Shown here: one piece after another, positions 1 to 8,442 of the stretch
Position numbering within the stretch: position 1 is the first letter of the stretch
Layout: each line of letters starts with the position of its first letter
NCBI GenBank assembly: GCA_965249785.1
Contig: CBDFMU010000055.1
Location: forward strand, 17,039-81,038
Source of the DNA: M3007 sp965249785
GTDB lineage: Bacteria; Bacteroidota; Bacteroidia; Chitinophagales; Saprospiraceae
Direction of reading: 5' to 3'
DNA: 64,000 nucleotides
Translations under genes and position numbers: made by a program
Notes under the pieces: generated by a model
What the model saw: the letters and a program-made list of their open reading frames with translations, nothing else
The model's database searches: none
Told to the model about the DNA's origin: nothing

Positions 1-1
1 G

Positions 2-976
2 GTCAATGGCGGTACTATTTTTCTGGATGAAATCGCTGAAATGCCGCTGGATACCCAGGCGTATTTGTTGCGGGTACTGGAATCCGGTGAATTTATCCGC
101 GTAGGTGCCTCCAAAAGTCTGCGCACCGATGTCCGGGTGATCGCGGCGACCAACGTGAATCTGGAAGATCGCGTCCGCAACGGCAAGTTCCGGGAAGACC
201 TCTATTATCGCCTCAGCACCGTGCCAATTCGGGTGCCCTCGTTGCAGGAACGCCGCGAGGACATTCCGCTGCTATTCCGCAAGTTTGCCTACGATTTTGC
301 CGAAAAATACCGGATGCAAGTCGTGCGCCTCGACGAACGCGCCGAACGGGTGCTGGAAAATTACCGCTGGCCGGGCAACATCCGTGAACTCAAAAATGTG
401 TCCGAACAACTCTCCATTCTGTCCGAAGAACGACTGGTGACCATGGAGGAAATGCAGCGCACCATGCCGCAACTGCTGAATCGCAACCTCCCAGTGCCAG
501 CCGACCGCGCAGGCGGTGGCGGTGATTTTCAGGAGCGCGAACTGCTTTATAAAGTATTGTTTGATATGAAAAGCGATCTGAACGACTTGAAGGCAATGTT
601 CTATGAACTGGTGAAAAGCAACAACTTACGTATGCCAGATACCAGTCATTTACGACAAATTCCGTCGAGCAGCCAGGAACGATCTTATGATACCAGCGAG
701 CGGCTGAATACTTCGGAATACACAGAAAATCGCCCTTCCTATTACCCCATGGATGATCAAAATCGTGTCACGCCGATTATTATTGATTCCGGAAAAAGTA
801 ACGGAAGTTTTGATAAATCCGAGGTGGAAGAATCGCCGCTGGCAATGGATGAAATCGAAAAAGAGGCCATCAAACGGTCGCTAAAAAAGTATAATGGTCG
901 CCGCAAAGAGGCTGCCGAGGAACTCAAAATCTCCGAGCGAACGCTCTATCGGAAGATTAAGCAGTATGATTTGTAA
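2..976 (+). CDS. sigma-54-dependent transcriptional activator, 3' part (cut by window edge)
   Basis: The reading frame is already open at base 2, so the N-terminus lies outside the window. What is seen is the second half of a sigma-54 AAA+ domain: the Walker B stretch NGGTIFLDEIAEMP, the sensor and arginine region around REDLYYRLSTVPI, and PLLFRKFA with the WPGNIREL lid motif. A roughly 200-residue linker rich in Ser, Asn and Asp follows, then a Fis-type helix-turn-helix (KYNGRRKEAAEELKISERTL) at the very C-terminus. The family binds upstream activating sequences and hydrolyses ATP to open RNA polymerase-sigma54 promoters. The GAFTGA loop and any receiver or sensing domain are off the edge, so the signal cannot be named. 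The following gene starts about 230 bp downstream. Confidence 0.93.
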   Translation, partial: VNGGTIFLDEIAEMPLDTQAYLLRVLESGEFIRVGASKSLRTDVRVIAATNVNLEDRVRNGKFREDLYYRLSTVPIRVPSLQERREDIPLLFRKFAYDFAEKYRMQVVRLDERAERVLENYRWPGNIRELKNVSEQLSILSEERLVTMEEMQRTMPQLLNRNLPVPADRAGGGGDFQERELLYKVLFDMKSDLNDLKAMFYELVKSNNLRMPDTSHLRQIPSSSQERSYDTSERLNTSEYTENRPSYYPMDDQNRVTPIIIDSGKSNGSFDKSEVEESPLAMDEIEKEAIKRSLKKYNGRRKEAAEELKISERTLYRKIKQYDL

Positions 977-1210
977 AATTGTTCTTTGGTTGTTGGTCTT
1001 TGGAAGTAAAGTCCATGCAGCGTTACATCTGGAAAGTGCATCCATCATTAACCAATTTACCGTTCAGCCCTGTTGGTGTTAACAATTGCAAAAAGCCCTG
1101 TTGAGCAATTGGCTACGTCGGATATTTGTCCGCCCAAACGTGATATCAACCTTTTCATAAACCCTTATAAAACCTTCATCAACCACTTTCCGATGCTCAA
1201 GTCCTTGCGA

Positions 1211-2656
1211 ATGAAACGTTTTATCGCCCTCCTACCCATCCTGCTTTGCCTCTCTTTGTCCGCTTTGCGCGCTGATGCAGGTGGATATAAAATCAAAGTC
1301 AAAATCGACAACTACGCCGAAAAGCAACTGATCCTCGGCTTTTATTATGGAGAAAAACCCTACGTAAAAGATACCGTGGAAGTAGGCGCCGATGGTTATT
1401 TCACTTTTCAGGCGGATACTTTGCTGCCTTGCGGCGTATATTTATTGGTGTTAAAAACCGATAACTCCTTCATTCAGTTTCTGTTACCTGAAAACGATCA
1501 GGATTTTACCCTCACTACTGATGCTAAGCAATCGGTGGAAAAAATGAAGGTGAAGGGCTCGGACGACAACGAGTTTTTCTACGATTATTTGCAATACCTC
1601 GGGCGGCTGCGTCCGGTGGCCGACACGCTACGGGCCCAATTGGCGCGGCAAAAATCCAATCCCGCCGACTCCATACGCCTCACCGCGCAGTTGGCAGACA
1701 TGGATAAGGAAGTAAAAAAATATCAGGCTAATGTGCTGGCTAAACATCCTGGCACGATGACTGCCAAGATCATAAATGCTTCCATCGAACCGGAAATTCC
1801 CGATTTTAAAGGCGAGGAAAAAGCAGTACTCATGCAGAAACGGGACTGGTATCGCCAGCATTTTTTCGACAATCTCGACATCGCGGATCGCTGTATGCTT
1901 CGCTCTCCGGTGCTGCATGGCCGAATCGAACAATTCGTCACGAAATTCACGGTGCAGCACCCGGATAGTATTAGTGAAGCGGTAGATTTTGTGTTGAATA
2001 AAATGAAAAGTAATACTGAAAACTATAAGTATTATCTAGTTCATTTTCTGAATTATTACGCGAAATCCAACATTGTGGGTATGGATGGCGTGTATGTGCA
2101 CATTGCCAAAGAATACTATTGTAAGGGCCAGGCCATGTGGACGAAAAAAGAAGATTTGGCCAAAATATGCGACAATGCCGACCGTTTGGAGCCTATCCTG
2201 ATCGGGAAAATCGCCCCGAATATTACTGTACTGAATCAGAAGGAACAACCTGTTAGTCTGTGGGATGTGGATGCCGATTATACGGTGTTATTTTTCTGGG
2301 ACCCTGAGTGTGGTCACTGTAAGAAAGCCGCGCCGTTCATGGTAGATTTTGCTACAAAATTCAAAGATCGCGGGGTGAAGGTATTTGCGGTTTGCACAGC
2401 AGTGACCGACAAATCGCCGGAATGCTGGAAAAGTGTAGAGGAAAAAGGCTTCACGGATTTCCTGTTCCTGAATACTTACGACCCTTACATCAAGAGTAAA
2501 TACAAGACCATTTATGATGTACGCACTACGCCGCAGATTTTTATTCTTGATCGCAAACATGAAATCCTGATGAAGCGCATTGCCGCCGAACAACTGGAAA
2601 AAGTGATGGAAGACGTAATGCGTTTTCAGGAAGAGAAAAAGAAACAAGGGAAATAA
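1211..2656 (+). CDS. periplasmic thioredoxin-like (TlpA/DUF4369-type) protein
   Basis: The chosen start gives a clean signal peptide (MKRFIALLPILLCLSLSALRADA); the frame is open further upstream, and an ATG at 1193 is the alternative. The N-terminal ~100 residues resemble the DUF4369 beta domain common in Bacteroidota thioredoxin-like proteins (KVKIDNYAEKQLILGFYYGEK). A mostly helical middle region follows, then a thioredoxin fold with active site C367-G-H-C370 in DPECGHCKKAAPF and a cis-Pro loop (TTPQIF). Such proteins are exported disulfide reductases used in cytochrome maturation or periplasmic redox repair. The physiological partner cannot be read from the neighbours. It ends at a strong hairpin shared with the convergent permease gene. 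Confidence 0.85.
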   Translation: MKRFIALLPILLCLSLSALRADAGGYKIKVKIDNYAEKQLILGFYYGEKPYVKDTVEVGADGYFTFQADTLLPCGVYLLVLKTDNSFIQFLLPENDQDFTLTTDAKQSVEKMKVKGSDDNEFFYDYLQYLGRLRPVADTLRAQLARQKSNPADSIRLTAQLADMDKEVKKYQANVLAKHPGTMTAKIINASIEPEIPDFKGEEKAVLMQKRDWYRQHFFDNLDIADRCMLRSPVLHGRIEQFVTKFTVQHPDSISEAVDFVLNKMKSNTENYKYYLVHFLNYYAKSNIVGMDGVYVHIAKEYYCKGQAMWTKKEDLAKICDNADRLEPILIGKIAPNITVLNQKEQPVSLWDVDADYTVLFFWDPECGHCKKAAPFMVDFATKFKDRGVKVFAVCTAVTDKSPECWKSVEEKGFTDFLFLNTYDPYIKSKYKTIYDVRTTPQIFILDRKHEILMKRIAAEQLEKVMEDVMRFQEEKKKQGK

Positions 2657-2689
2657 TCTGACGAATAATAGCTATACTATTCTATAAAA

Positions 2690-2724
2690 CGAAAGGGATT
2701 TTCCAGGCAGGGAAGTCCCTTTCG
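2690..2724. terminator. bidirectional hairpin terminator between convergent genes
   Basis: A nine-base perfect stem (CGAAAGGGA 2690-2698 with TCCCTTTCG 2716-2724) is extended inward by TTCC/GGAA and followed by CTGTTTATT. It lies in the 75 bp between the stop codons of the thioredoxin-like gene and the minus-strand permease gene, where it can serve both. Confidence 0.75.
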
Positions 2725-2731
2725 CTGTTTA

Positions 2732-3790
2732 TTACCGAATCCGTATCCTCGGATCCAGCCAGGCATACAATAAATCAGCCACTAGATTAATTACCACAAA
2801 AATAGTAGAAGTAAATAGCACACAACCCAATACTACCGGAATATCGAAATTGAGCAAAGCTGTCACCGTGGCATCGCCCAAGCCTTTGAAATTAAACACA
2901 TTTTCGACAAAAAATGCTCCGGTAAGTAAAGCCGCAAACCACCCGGAAATAGCAGATACAATGGGATTGAGCGCGTTGCGCAAGGCGTGACACACGATCA
3001 CCCGGCGAGTCGGCAAACCCTTGGCGCGTGCGGTGCGCACATAGTCCTGTTCCAGTACTTCCAACATGGCACTGCGGGTCAGTTGAGTGATCAAAGCCAC
3101 CGGACGCAGGCCTAAAGCTAATGCAGGCAACACCAGATTACGTCCCTGAAATCGCCAGTCGCCAAAGTCATCCAGCACATACAGGCTACCCTGAATATTC
3201 AAGCCCGTCCAGTCGCCCAGCGCGTAGCCAAAGACCAGAGCCAGTAGCATAGCGGCCACATAGGTCGGCAGTGAATAACCGAATACAGAAATAACCGAAA
3301 TGACATGATCCCAGCCAGTATGCGGGCGCAGTGCCGCTATAATACCAAATGGAATGCCCAACAGCGTGGCCAGTAACAGTGCTACGGTCGCTAACAAGGC
3401 GGTCACCGGAATAGCCTCGGCCAGCACTTCGGCGACTGGGCGACCTGTTTGGTATGACTCGCGCAAATAGGGCTTTTTCAAAACTAAATAGTCATTTCCG
3501 CCCAGCGAAAAGAGTCGAATAAAAGCATATTTGCGTTGATTATCAGGCGTTTGTGCTAAAATGGAGGCCGGCGAAAGATCAGCCAAATAATGCCCCAATT
3601 GCACATAGAGCGGTTGATCCAAACCCAGTTCTGCCGTCTTAGCCTGCACTGTAGAGATATCGCTGCGCTGCCCAAAAGTGAGCTGCGCCGGGTCCACTGG
3701 AGCCAGAAAGATGATGCCAGTAATGGTGGTGATCACCAAAACCAAAACCAGCAGCCCATAGGCCAAGCGACGCAGGAGGTAGAAAAGCAT
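2732..3790 (-). CDS. ABC transporter permease, DppB/OppB type
   Basis: The start MLFYLLRRLAYGLLVLVLVITTITGII is the typical first transmembrane segment and N-terminal motif of peptide-transporter permeases; an upstream ATG at 3823 is less likely. The remainder fits the BPD_transp_1 family: a periplasmic loop containing ELGLDQPLYVQ, then several membrane spans with the cytoplasmic EAA-like loop (DYVRTARAKGLPTRRVIVCHALRNALNPIV) that contacts the ATPase. The usual partners (DppC permease, ATPases, solute-binding protein) are absent from both sides. This gene therefore stands alone here, and its components must be elsewhere. Substrate is probably di/oligopeptides by family; this is inference. Confidence 0.88.
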   Translation of the reverse strand: MLFYLLRRLAYGLLVLVLVITTITGIIFLAPVDPAQLTFGQRSDISTVQAKTAELGLDQPLYVQLGHYLADLSPASILAQTPDNQRKYAFIRLFSLGGNDYLVLKKPYLRESYQTGRPVAEVLAEAIPVTALLATVALLLATLLGIPFGIIAALRPHTGWDHVISVISVFGYSLPTYVAAMLLALVFGYALGDWTGLNIQGSLYVLDDFGDWRFQGRNLVLPALALGLRPVALITQLTRSAMLEVLEQDYVRTARAKGLPTRRVIVCHALRNALNPIVSAISGWFAALLTGAFFVENVFNFKGLGDATVTALLNFDIPVVLGCVLFTSTIFVVINLVADLLYAWLDPRIRIR

Positions 3791-4173
3791 AGTTGTTAAA
3801 GAGCAAAGAAACAGTTTTTCCAATTATTTTGATGAACGGGACAATGTATCAACTGTCGTATTCCAGTCATTATACCAAACGGCTTCGGCCTTAAAGTAGA
3901 AAAAAGGGTAGGCCAAAATTCAGGTTTTTCCTTTCCATCCAAGCTTTAAACATCCTCTTACAACCTTCTTGTCTGGCAGGAGGGCAAATTTTAAACTTTT
4001 GTCGAAAAAAAGATAGATTCGGATTCTTTTTGTTGGGAAAAAGTGAACTTCGCCCGCACTGCCGTCTATTGCTCGCTATGCGCTGGCAACGAGCGGCAGT
4101 GCGGGGCTTTGCCCTTGATAAGGCGGGTTTTCACGCAATTGGGGCTATAGGGGAGAGTGACGGTAAAGCATAG
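3791..4173. other. intergenic region upstream of the cassette island, with a large palindrome
   Basis: About 380 bp without a convincing gene. It holds a 12-bp perfect inverted repeat (CCCGCACTGCCG 4053-4064 and CGGCAGTGCGGG 4094-4105) around a 29-base loop that itself contains GCTCG/CGAGC. The sequence ends at the G of GTTCGAT (4173-4179), the inferred left recombination point of the cassette array. No integron integrase gene and no recognisable attI site are seen. Confidence 0.6.
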
Positions 4174-4206
4174 TTCGATGAAATTAAAATTTAAAAAGTA
4201 TAATGA

Positions 4207-5541
4207 ATGAGTTCTCATAATTCGACACCCAAGATTTTCATCGCATATTCAAGGCGAGATTCGCAGTATTTGGATGAATTGAGGTCTCATTTAAGCCCAT
4301 TGGAAAGAGGAGGGCAAATTGAAGTTTGGTATGACGGCAAAATTGAACCGGGAAGAGATTGGGATTCAACCCTTAAGGATGCCTTATATTCAGCTGACAT
4401 AATTATGCTTCTCGTAAGTTCAGATTCAATTTCTTCCGAATATTTCTACGGGAAGGAGGTTGCAATTTCACTCGAAAGACACCATAGGAATGAAGTTAAA
4501 ATAATACCCGTGATATTGCGCTCTTGCGCTTGGAATCTCACGCCTCTTGCAAGCCTTCAAGCCCTACCTAAAAATGGTATGCCAATTTCAAATTGGATAA
4601 ACCAAGATGAAGCATATTCAGACATTGTACAACATATTGGGAAAATAATAAAAACCAAAAACGGAGCCCCTACTCCAAGAGAAAATTATTCAGAAGCAAC
4701 GTTTACCTCTGATATAAAGCCTGAGGCGGTGTTTCAGAATGCTTCTCAAACAAATATATTTTCTGGAAAGAAAGTGTATTTTGGAGTTGGGGTTTTATGC
4801 CTTTTACTGTTTTTCGTTTGGGTTGTTTACTTTTTTAACAAAGAGTCCAATCAAGATTTTTCAACAAGTCATGCTAAATATAGCAAATACGTCACGGTCG
4901 GTGACAGTTTGTACAAAATAAGCCTGTTTGCAGAGGCTATCTCAAATTATAATTCTGCCCTCATTTTCAACCCAAAAGATCATAGGGCGACAATTGGACG
5001 TGAAAACAGTATAAAAGATTTTGCTTTTAAAAAACAAGCAGACCATACATCTTCAATAACTGGAAAAATACAAAAAGAGCCAAAACAAGAAGATAAAAAG
5101 CAGCCACAGCATAGCGAAATCAAAAAAGCACCAGCAGAGAAGTGTATGTATATTGATAAAGACGGGGACGGTTATGGTGATGCCAACTCGGAGTGCAAAA
5201 GAATTCCAGCAAATGATGTTGCCAAATTTCCAAATTATGTTGAAAATAATCGTGACTGTTATGATGAAAATGCTAACGTTCATCCCGGACAGGCACAATT
5301 TTTTGTTGACCCACGAGGCGACGGTAGCAATTTGCAGTATGACTATAACTGCGATGGAATTGTTGAACTTCAATATCCCAGTAATGGCAGATGTCAAGGT
5401 GGATGTGGTGAAGCAGTGCAAGGCTGGGATGGTGCAATACCTAGCCCAGGAGCCAATGGACAATGGTTAAAAGATTGTGACTATAAACTCGGACATGGTT
5501 GTGTAATGCAGAGAGAGGGTAGAAAGCAAGGAGGCAGATAA
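4207..5541 (+). CDS. TIR-domain / transmembrane / MopE-like metal-binding protein (cassette gene 1)
   Basis: Residues ~8-150 form a TIR domain: KIFIAYSRRDSQYLDEL, a WYDGKIEPGRDW box, and SSDSISSEYFYGKE, in which E84 sits where TIR NADases carry their catalytic glutamate. One hydrophobic helix follows at ~189-210 (VYFGVGVLCLLLFFVWVVYF) with lysines on its N-side. Next come a short TPR-like helix pair at ~225-265 and a Lys/Gln-rich linker. Residues ~313-385 carry the D-K-D-G-D-G-Y-G-D ... DCYD ... HPG ... YNCDG pattern of MopE-type putative metal-binding repeats. The tail has further cysteines. By the positive-inside rule the TIR domain would face the cytoplasm and the metal-binding part the outside. 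A role in NAD depletion or phage defence is inferred from TIR biology only. It is the only gene of its cassette. Confidence 0.82.
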   Translation: MSSHNSTPKIFIAYSRRDSQYLDELRSHLSPLERGGQIEVWYDGKIEPGRDWDSTLKDALYSADIIMLLVSSDSISSEYFYGKEVAISLERHHRNEVKIIPVILRSCAWNLTPLASLQALPKNGMPISNWINQDEAYSDIVQHIGKIIKTKNGAPTPRENYSEATFTSDIKPEAVFQNASQTNIFSGKKVYFGVGVLCLLLFFVWVVYFFNKESNQDFSTSHAKYSKYVTVGDSLYKISLFAEAISNYNSALIFNPKDHRATIGRENSIKDFAFKKQADHTSSITGKIQKEPKQEDKKQPQHSEIKKAPAEKCMYIDKDGDGYGDANSECKRIPANDVAKFPNYVENNRDCYDENANVHPGQAQFFVDPRGDGSNLQYDYNCDGIVELQYPSNGRCQGGCGEAVQGWDGAIPSPGANGQWLKDCDYKLGHGCVMQREGRKQGGR

Positions 5542-5548
5542 ATAAAGC

Positions 5549-5634
5549 ATCGAACAATGCACTCCCGCCAACCGTCGCCAAAGCCTAACACAAAGCCAGC
5601 GCAGGCGGCGACAGCGTGAGTGCCACCGTTAGCA
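5549..5634 (+). other. attC-like recombination site 1
   Basis: The site begins ATCGAAC (5549-5555) and ends GTTAGCA (5628-5634). Inner arms pair: GCACTC with GAGTGC, and GTCGCC (5574-5579) with GGCGAC (5606-5611). The predicted cleavage lies between G5628 and T5629. The outer 7-mers do not pair with each other, as expected once a further cassette has replaced the original 3' core. It starts 8 bp after the TIR gene stop codon. Confidence 0.8.
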
Positions 5635-5658
5635 GAAAAACAATAAAATATTAAATAT

Positions 5659-7071
5659 ATGAAATTTCCAACAAAATCATGGATGCACCCCGGCATTTGG
5701 ATAATTGCAACCTTGGTGGTTATAGTCGGATTGCTTTTTTGGCAAGTACAGACACCCAATCCGACGCTAGACGGGGTATCTGGAAGCGACGGCAAAATAC
5801 ATCTTGAATTTACCACAAAATCTAATTTTGAGTTTGTTCAACTCTTATTGAGAGTATTTTTGTTTTTTCCAATTGTTGGGTTGACTCTTTGGATAGCCTT
5901 TTTAGTTTATGAACAGATTTTAGAAATTAAAAATCAACAGTTATTAAATGATACATATTTCAAAGATATGCAATCATTTTTAGGTGATAAAGAAGCATAT
6001 GCAGACAAGGATGTGCTTCTTAAATCTATAATTCAGATTTTAAAAACTATTGACGAAAAGAAAAACAACGATGTAATAAACGAAAAGAAAAAATATTTTG
6101 ACATTTTTTTATTTTTACTCACCTACACCGCAAAGGAAATTAATCTTTCTCTAAAAGGAAATAGAAATGGTAAATACTCAATTAGGCTTAATAACTCCAA
6201 AAGTTTCATTGAAATTTGGGAAAAAGGGCTTGATTGTACTAAAAGTTCTTTTTTTGCACTTAACTACCCGACTGATACCGATTCTTTTGGCAGAAAAGAC
6301 GACCCTTCAAGCCTCAAACTCCAAAAAAACTCTGTAAATGAAGTAAAGAATAATAGAGGAAATTTCGTCAGGGTCTTTGTATATGATAAGCACGATAAAG
6401 ATGAGTTGAAAAGACTTTTTAGTATTATGTGCAATCAAAAGAAAATTGGTATTGACGTAAAAATCATTGAAGAGAAAGAATTTGACACTACATTTTTTGA
6501 CGAGATAAAAACTATTGAAAGCGAAAATTTTTGTCTCATAAACAGTTCCTTTTTGATAATTTTCAAATTGAATCAATTTGGTATTAGGGAGGAATGCGAA
6601 ATAACATTCGATACTGAAAAAATTCAAGCAGCGCATAATGTAATCGCAGGCCTAACATCTGAGGTCGGCAAACAAAAAGACTTTATTTACTCAGAATTAG
6701 ATTTACCACTTTTCCTCAATGATGTTTATATTGAAGAAGGTGATAAACAATTTGAATTCATAGAAAACAAGTACGAATCTGTTAAAACTATGATAGTTTT
6801 GGCTGAATTGGAAAATGCTTTATTAAGCCTCCAAGAAATTGTTAAAGGCAATAAAGAATCAGAAGATAGGGTGATTATGCTTTTATCAAGGTACAATGGA
6901 AACAAAAAGAAACTTCAAATTGGTGCTATTGAATCATCAAATGCATCTATGGAAACCAATCAAATCTCTCATTCAACTCTTCAACTAATTGAGGAATTTA
7001 TTAATTCTGACTATAAAAATGCTGCTAACAATGCACTCAACGGCAACCGCCGCCAAAAGCCACCCCGCTAA
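5659..7071 (+). CDS. membrane-anchored protein of unknown function (cassette gene 2)
   Basis: No family is recognised. Two N-terminal membrane segments are visible (residues ~12-29, IWIIATLVVIVGLLFW, and ~65-85, RVFLFFPIVGLTLWIAFLVY), separated by a ~35-residue polar loop. About 385 residues of Lys/Asn/Glu-rich sequence follow, probably cytoplasmic, with mixed helix and strand character. Base composition is strongly AT-rich like the TIR gene and unlike the flanking genes. The last ~16 residues (from A455) are encoded inside attC site 2, so the C-terminus was set by the recombination site. Proteins carried on integron cassettes are often orphans; defence, signalling or stress roles would be guesses. 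Confidence 0.72.
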   Translation: MKFPTKSWMHPGIWIIATLVVIVGLLFWQVQTPNPTLDGVSGSDGKIHLEFTTKSNFEFVQLLLRVFLFFPIVGLTLWIAFLVYEQILEIKNQQLLNDTYFKDMQSFLGDKEAYADKDVLLKSIIQILKTIDEKKNNDVINEKKKYFDIFLFLLTYTAKEINLSLKGNRNGKYSIRLNNSKSFIEIWEKGLDCTKSSFFALNYPTDTDSFGRKDDPSSLKLQKNSVNEVKNNRGNFVRVFVYDKHDKDELKRLFSIMCNQKKIGIDVKIIEEKEFDTTFFDEIKTIESENFCLINSSFLIIFKLNQFGIREECEITFDTEKIQAAHNVIAGLTSEVGKQKDFIYSELDLPLFLNDVYIEEGDKQFEFIENKYESVKTMIVLAELENALLSLQEIVKGNKESEDRVIMLLSRYNGNKKKLQIGAIESSNASMETNQISHSTLQLIEEFINSDYKNAANNALNGNRRQKPPR

Positions 7072-7112
7072 GCCAACGCAGGCGGCGGTATGCGTGAGTG
7101 CCCCAGTTCGCT
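7023..7112 (+). other. attC-like recombination site 2
   Basis: The site starts TGCTAAC (7023-7029) and ends GTTCGCT (7106-7112). It shares AATGCACTC, GCAGGCGGCG and GTGAGTGCC with site 1. Its inner stem is ACCGCCGCC against GGCGGCGGT where site 1 has GTCGCC against GGCGAC, so the pairing is kept although the bases differ. The ORF upstream reads through its left half and stops at 7071. The TTCGCT to the right would belong to the original empty site. Confidence 0.8.
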
Positions 7113-7230
7113 GTAAAGAATAAGCAGAACAAGTGAGCAGCATAATAAAAACTATCCTTCATTATAAAACTTGATTCTGCCAACCAACTCGCGATCAATA
7201 AAGCCAGGATATTGAAATAAAATGGAAAAA

Positions 7231-8269
7231 TTATAATACCGTAATCAACACCTCCTGCGACTCAATAAAAAACCCAAACGCCTCCAAATCAAACCCTTCG
7301 CCAGCAGCAACTGCTCGAAATGCCTCCACATGCGCCGCTTCCACCGCCACCAGTAGTCCTCCGCTCGTCTGTGGATCAGCCAATAGCTGGCGTTTGTAAG
7401 CATCCGCGCCCGCTATTTTGTGGCCGTAACTATCCCAATTGCGCACCGTTCCGCCGGGTACACATTTGTTTTCCAGATAAAAATCGAGCATTGTCCGATC
7501 CAGCGTTGGAACTTGATGGAAATGAATAATGGCACTGACATTGCTGGCTTCGCACATCTCGGAGAGGTGGCCCAGCAAGCCAAAACCCGTAACATCGGTC
7601 ATCGCTTGCACATAAGGTAATTGGCCAAAACGCGCCCCCACCCGATTCAGTTTTTTCATGCTGTCCGGCGCAATTTGGGCGTGTTCCGCTTTCAGCAATC
7701 CTTTTTTCTGTGCCGTAGTCAAAATGCCCACGCCCAGTGGTTTGGTCAAAAATAGTTGACTACCTGGCGTAGCTCCGCCGTTTTTTTTCAAATGTTTGAT
7801 CTCCACGCGCCCGGTGACCGCCAATCCAAAGATCGGTTCCGGACTATCAATACTGTGGCCGCCCAGCCAGCGGAATACCGGCTTCCGCACAGGCCTTGCG
7901 CGCTCCTTCGATCACCTGATTGGCCACTTCCGGCGGCAGCACATTGATCGGCCAACCCAGAATAGCAATGGCCACGAGCGGAGTACCACCCATCGCGTAC
8001 ACGTCGCTGATCGCATTCACGGAGGCAATGCGCCCGAAATCCTCCGCATCGTCCACGATGGGCATAAAAAAATCGGTGGTGGTCACGATGGCCGTACCGT
8101 CGCCGAGATCAAATACGGCGGCATCGTCGCGCTCTTCATTGCCGACCAGCAAGTTTGGGTAGGGCTGGGGCAACGCGCTGGTTTTCAGGATATTATCTAA
8201 TACTTTCGGTGCTATTTTGCAGCCACAGCCCGCTCCGTGCGAGTATTGAGTGAGTTTATAAGTGGTCAT
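7231..8269 (-). pseudogene. selD: selenide, water dikinase SelD (one-base frameshift)
   Basis: SelD makes selenophosphate from selenide and ATP for selenocysteine or 2-selenouridine synthesis. The N-terminal part has QYSHGAGCGCKIAP, the catalytic loop with Cys15 and Lys18, so it is the cysteine form. It continues through the AIRS-type domain to EAGIPLAG, where the frame breaks. The rest (GHSIDSPEPIFGLAVTGRV ... to ESQEVLITVL) follows in another frame. Removing one G from the GGG run (CCC at 7862-7864 on the plus strand) restores a full-length protein of about 345 residues. A sequencing error or a recent mutation are both possible. No other selenium gene is seen nearby. The ATG at 8269 is chosen because homology starts there; the frame upstream is repeat sequence. 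Confidence 0.88.
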
Positions 8270-8442
8270 CTGTTGAGATTGTTGAGGTTGTTGAGATTGC
8301 TTCGCAAGTTGAGAAAATTGAGAGGTGGAGATTGTTGAGATCGCTTCGCGCGTTGAAAAAGCAAACAATTGGCATTTTCAACGCACCTACTTTTTTCTCT
8401 CAACATCCTCAACATTTTTTCTCAACACCCTCAACAACCTTC
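8270..8442. repeat. CTCAAC/GTTGAG-type intergenic repeat, inverted halves
   Basis: The left half is built of GTTGAG units (GTTGAGATTGTTGAGG, TTGAGAGGTGGAGATTG) and the right half of their complement (CTCTCAACATCCTCAAC, CTCAACACCCTCAACAAC), giving a loose inverted repeat between the selD start and the end of the TonB receptor gene. Related copies lie near 21.6, 37.65, 38.6 and 45.65 kb. Confidence 0.7.

Larger units (their letters stand above)
4174..7106 (+). mobile_element. integron-like gene-cassette array without integrase (CALIN-type), two cassettes
   Basis: Two same-orientation ORFs are each followed by an 86-90 bp imperfect palindrome with AAC...GTT ends. Cassette 1 would start with TTCGAT (4174) and its attC begins ATCGAAC (5549), the reverse complement of GTTCGAT. 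Cassette 2 starts TTAGCA (5629) and its attC begins TGCTAAC (7023), the reverse complement of GTTAGCA. This swap of the 3' core between neighbours is what IntI cleavage between G and TT produces. Both sites share AATGCACTC and GTGAGTGCC arms and GCAGGCGGCG. The island is visibly AT-richer than its flanks and has no integrase, matching the published CALIN category (clusters of attC lacking an integrase). Confidence 0.82.

Noticed and set aside
894..1082. short ORF after the sigma-54 activator with a hydrophobic start
   Set aside because: It overlaps the activator's end in another frame and ends in an ordinary intergenic stretch; no conserved pattern is visible.
7113..7230. a third cassette after site 2
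   Set aside because: No further attC-like palindrome or AGCGAAC core is found before the selD gene, and no ORF fits in the gap.
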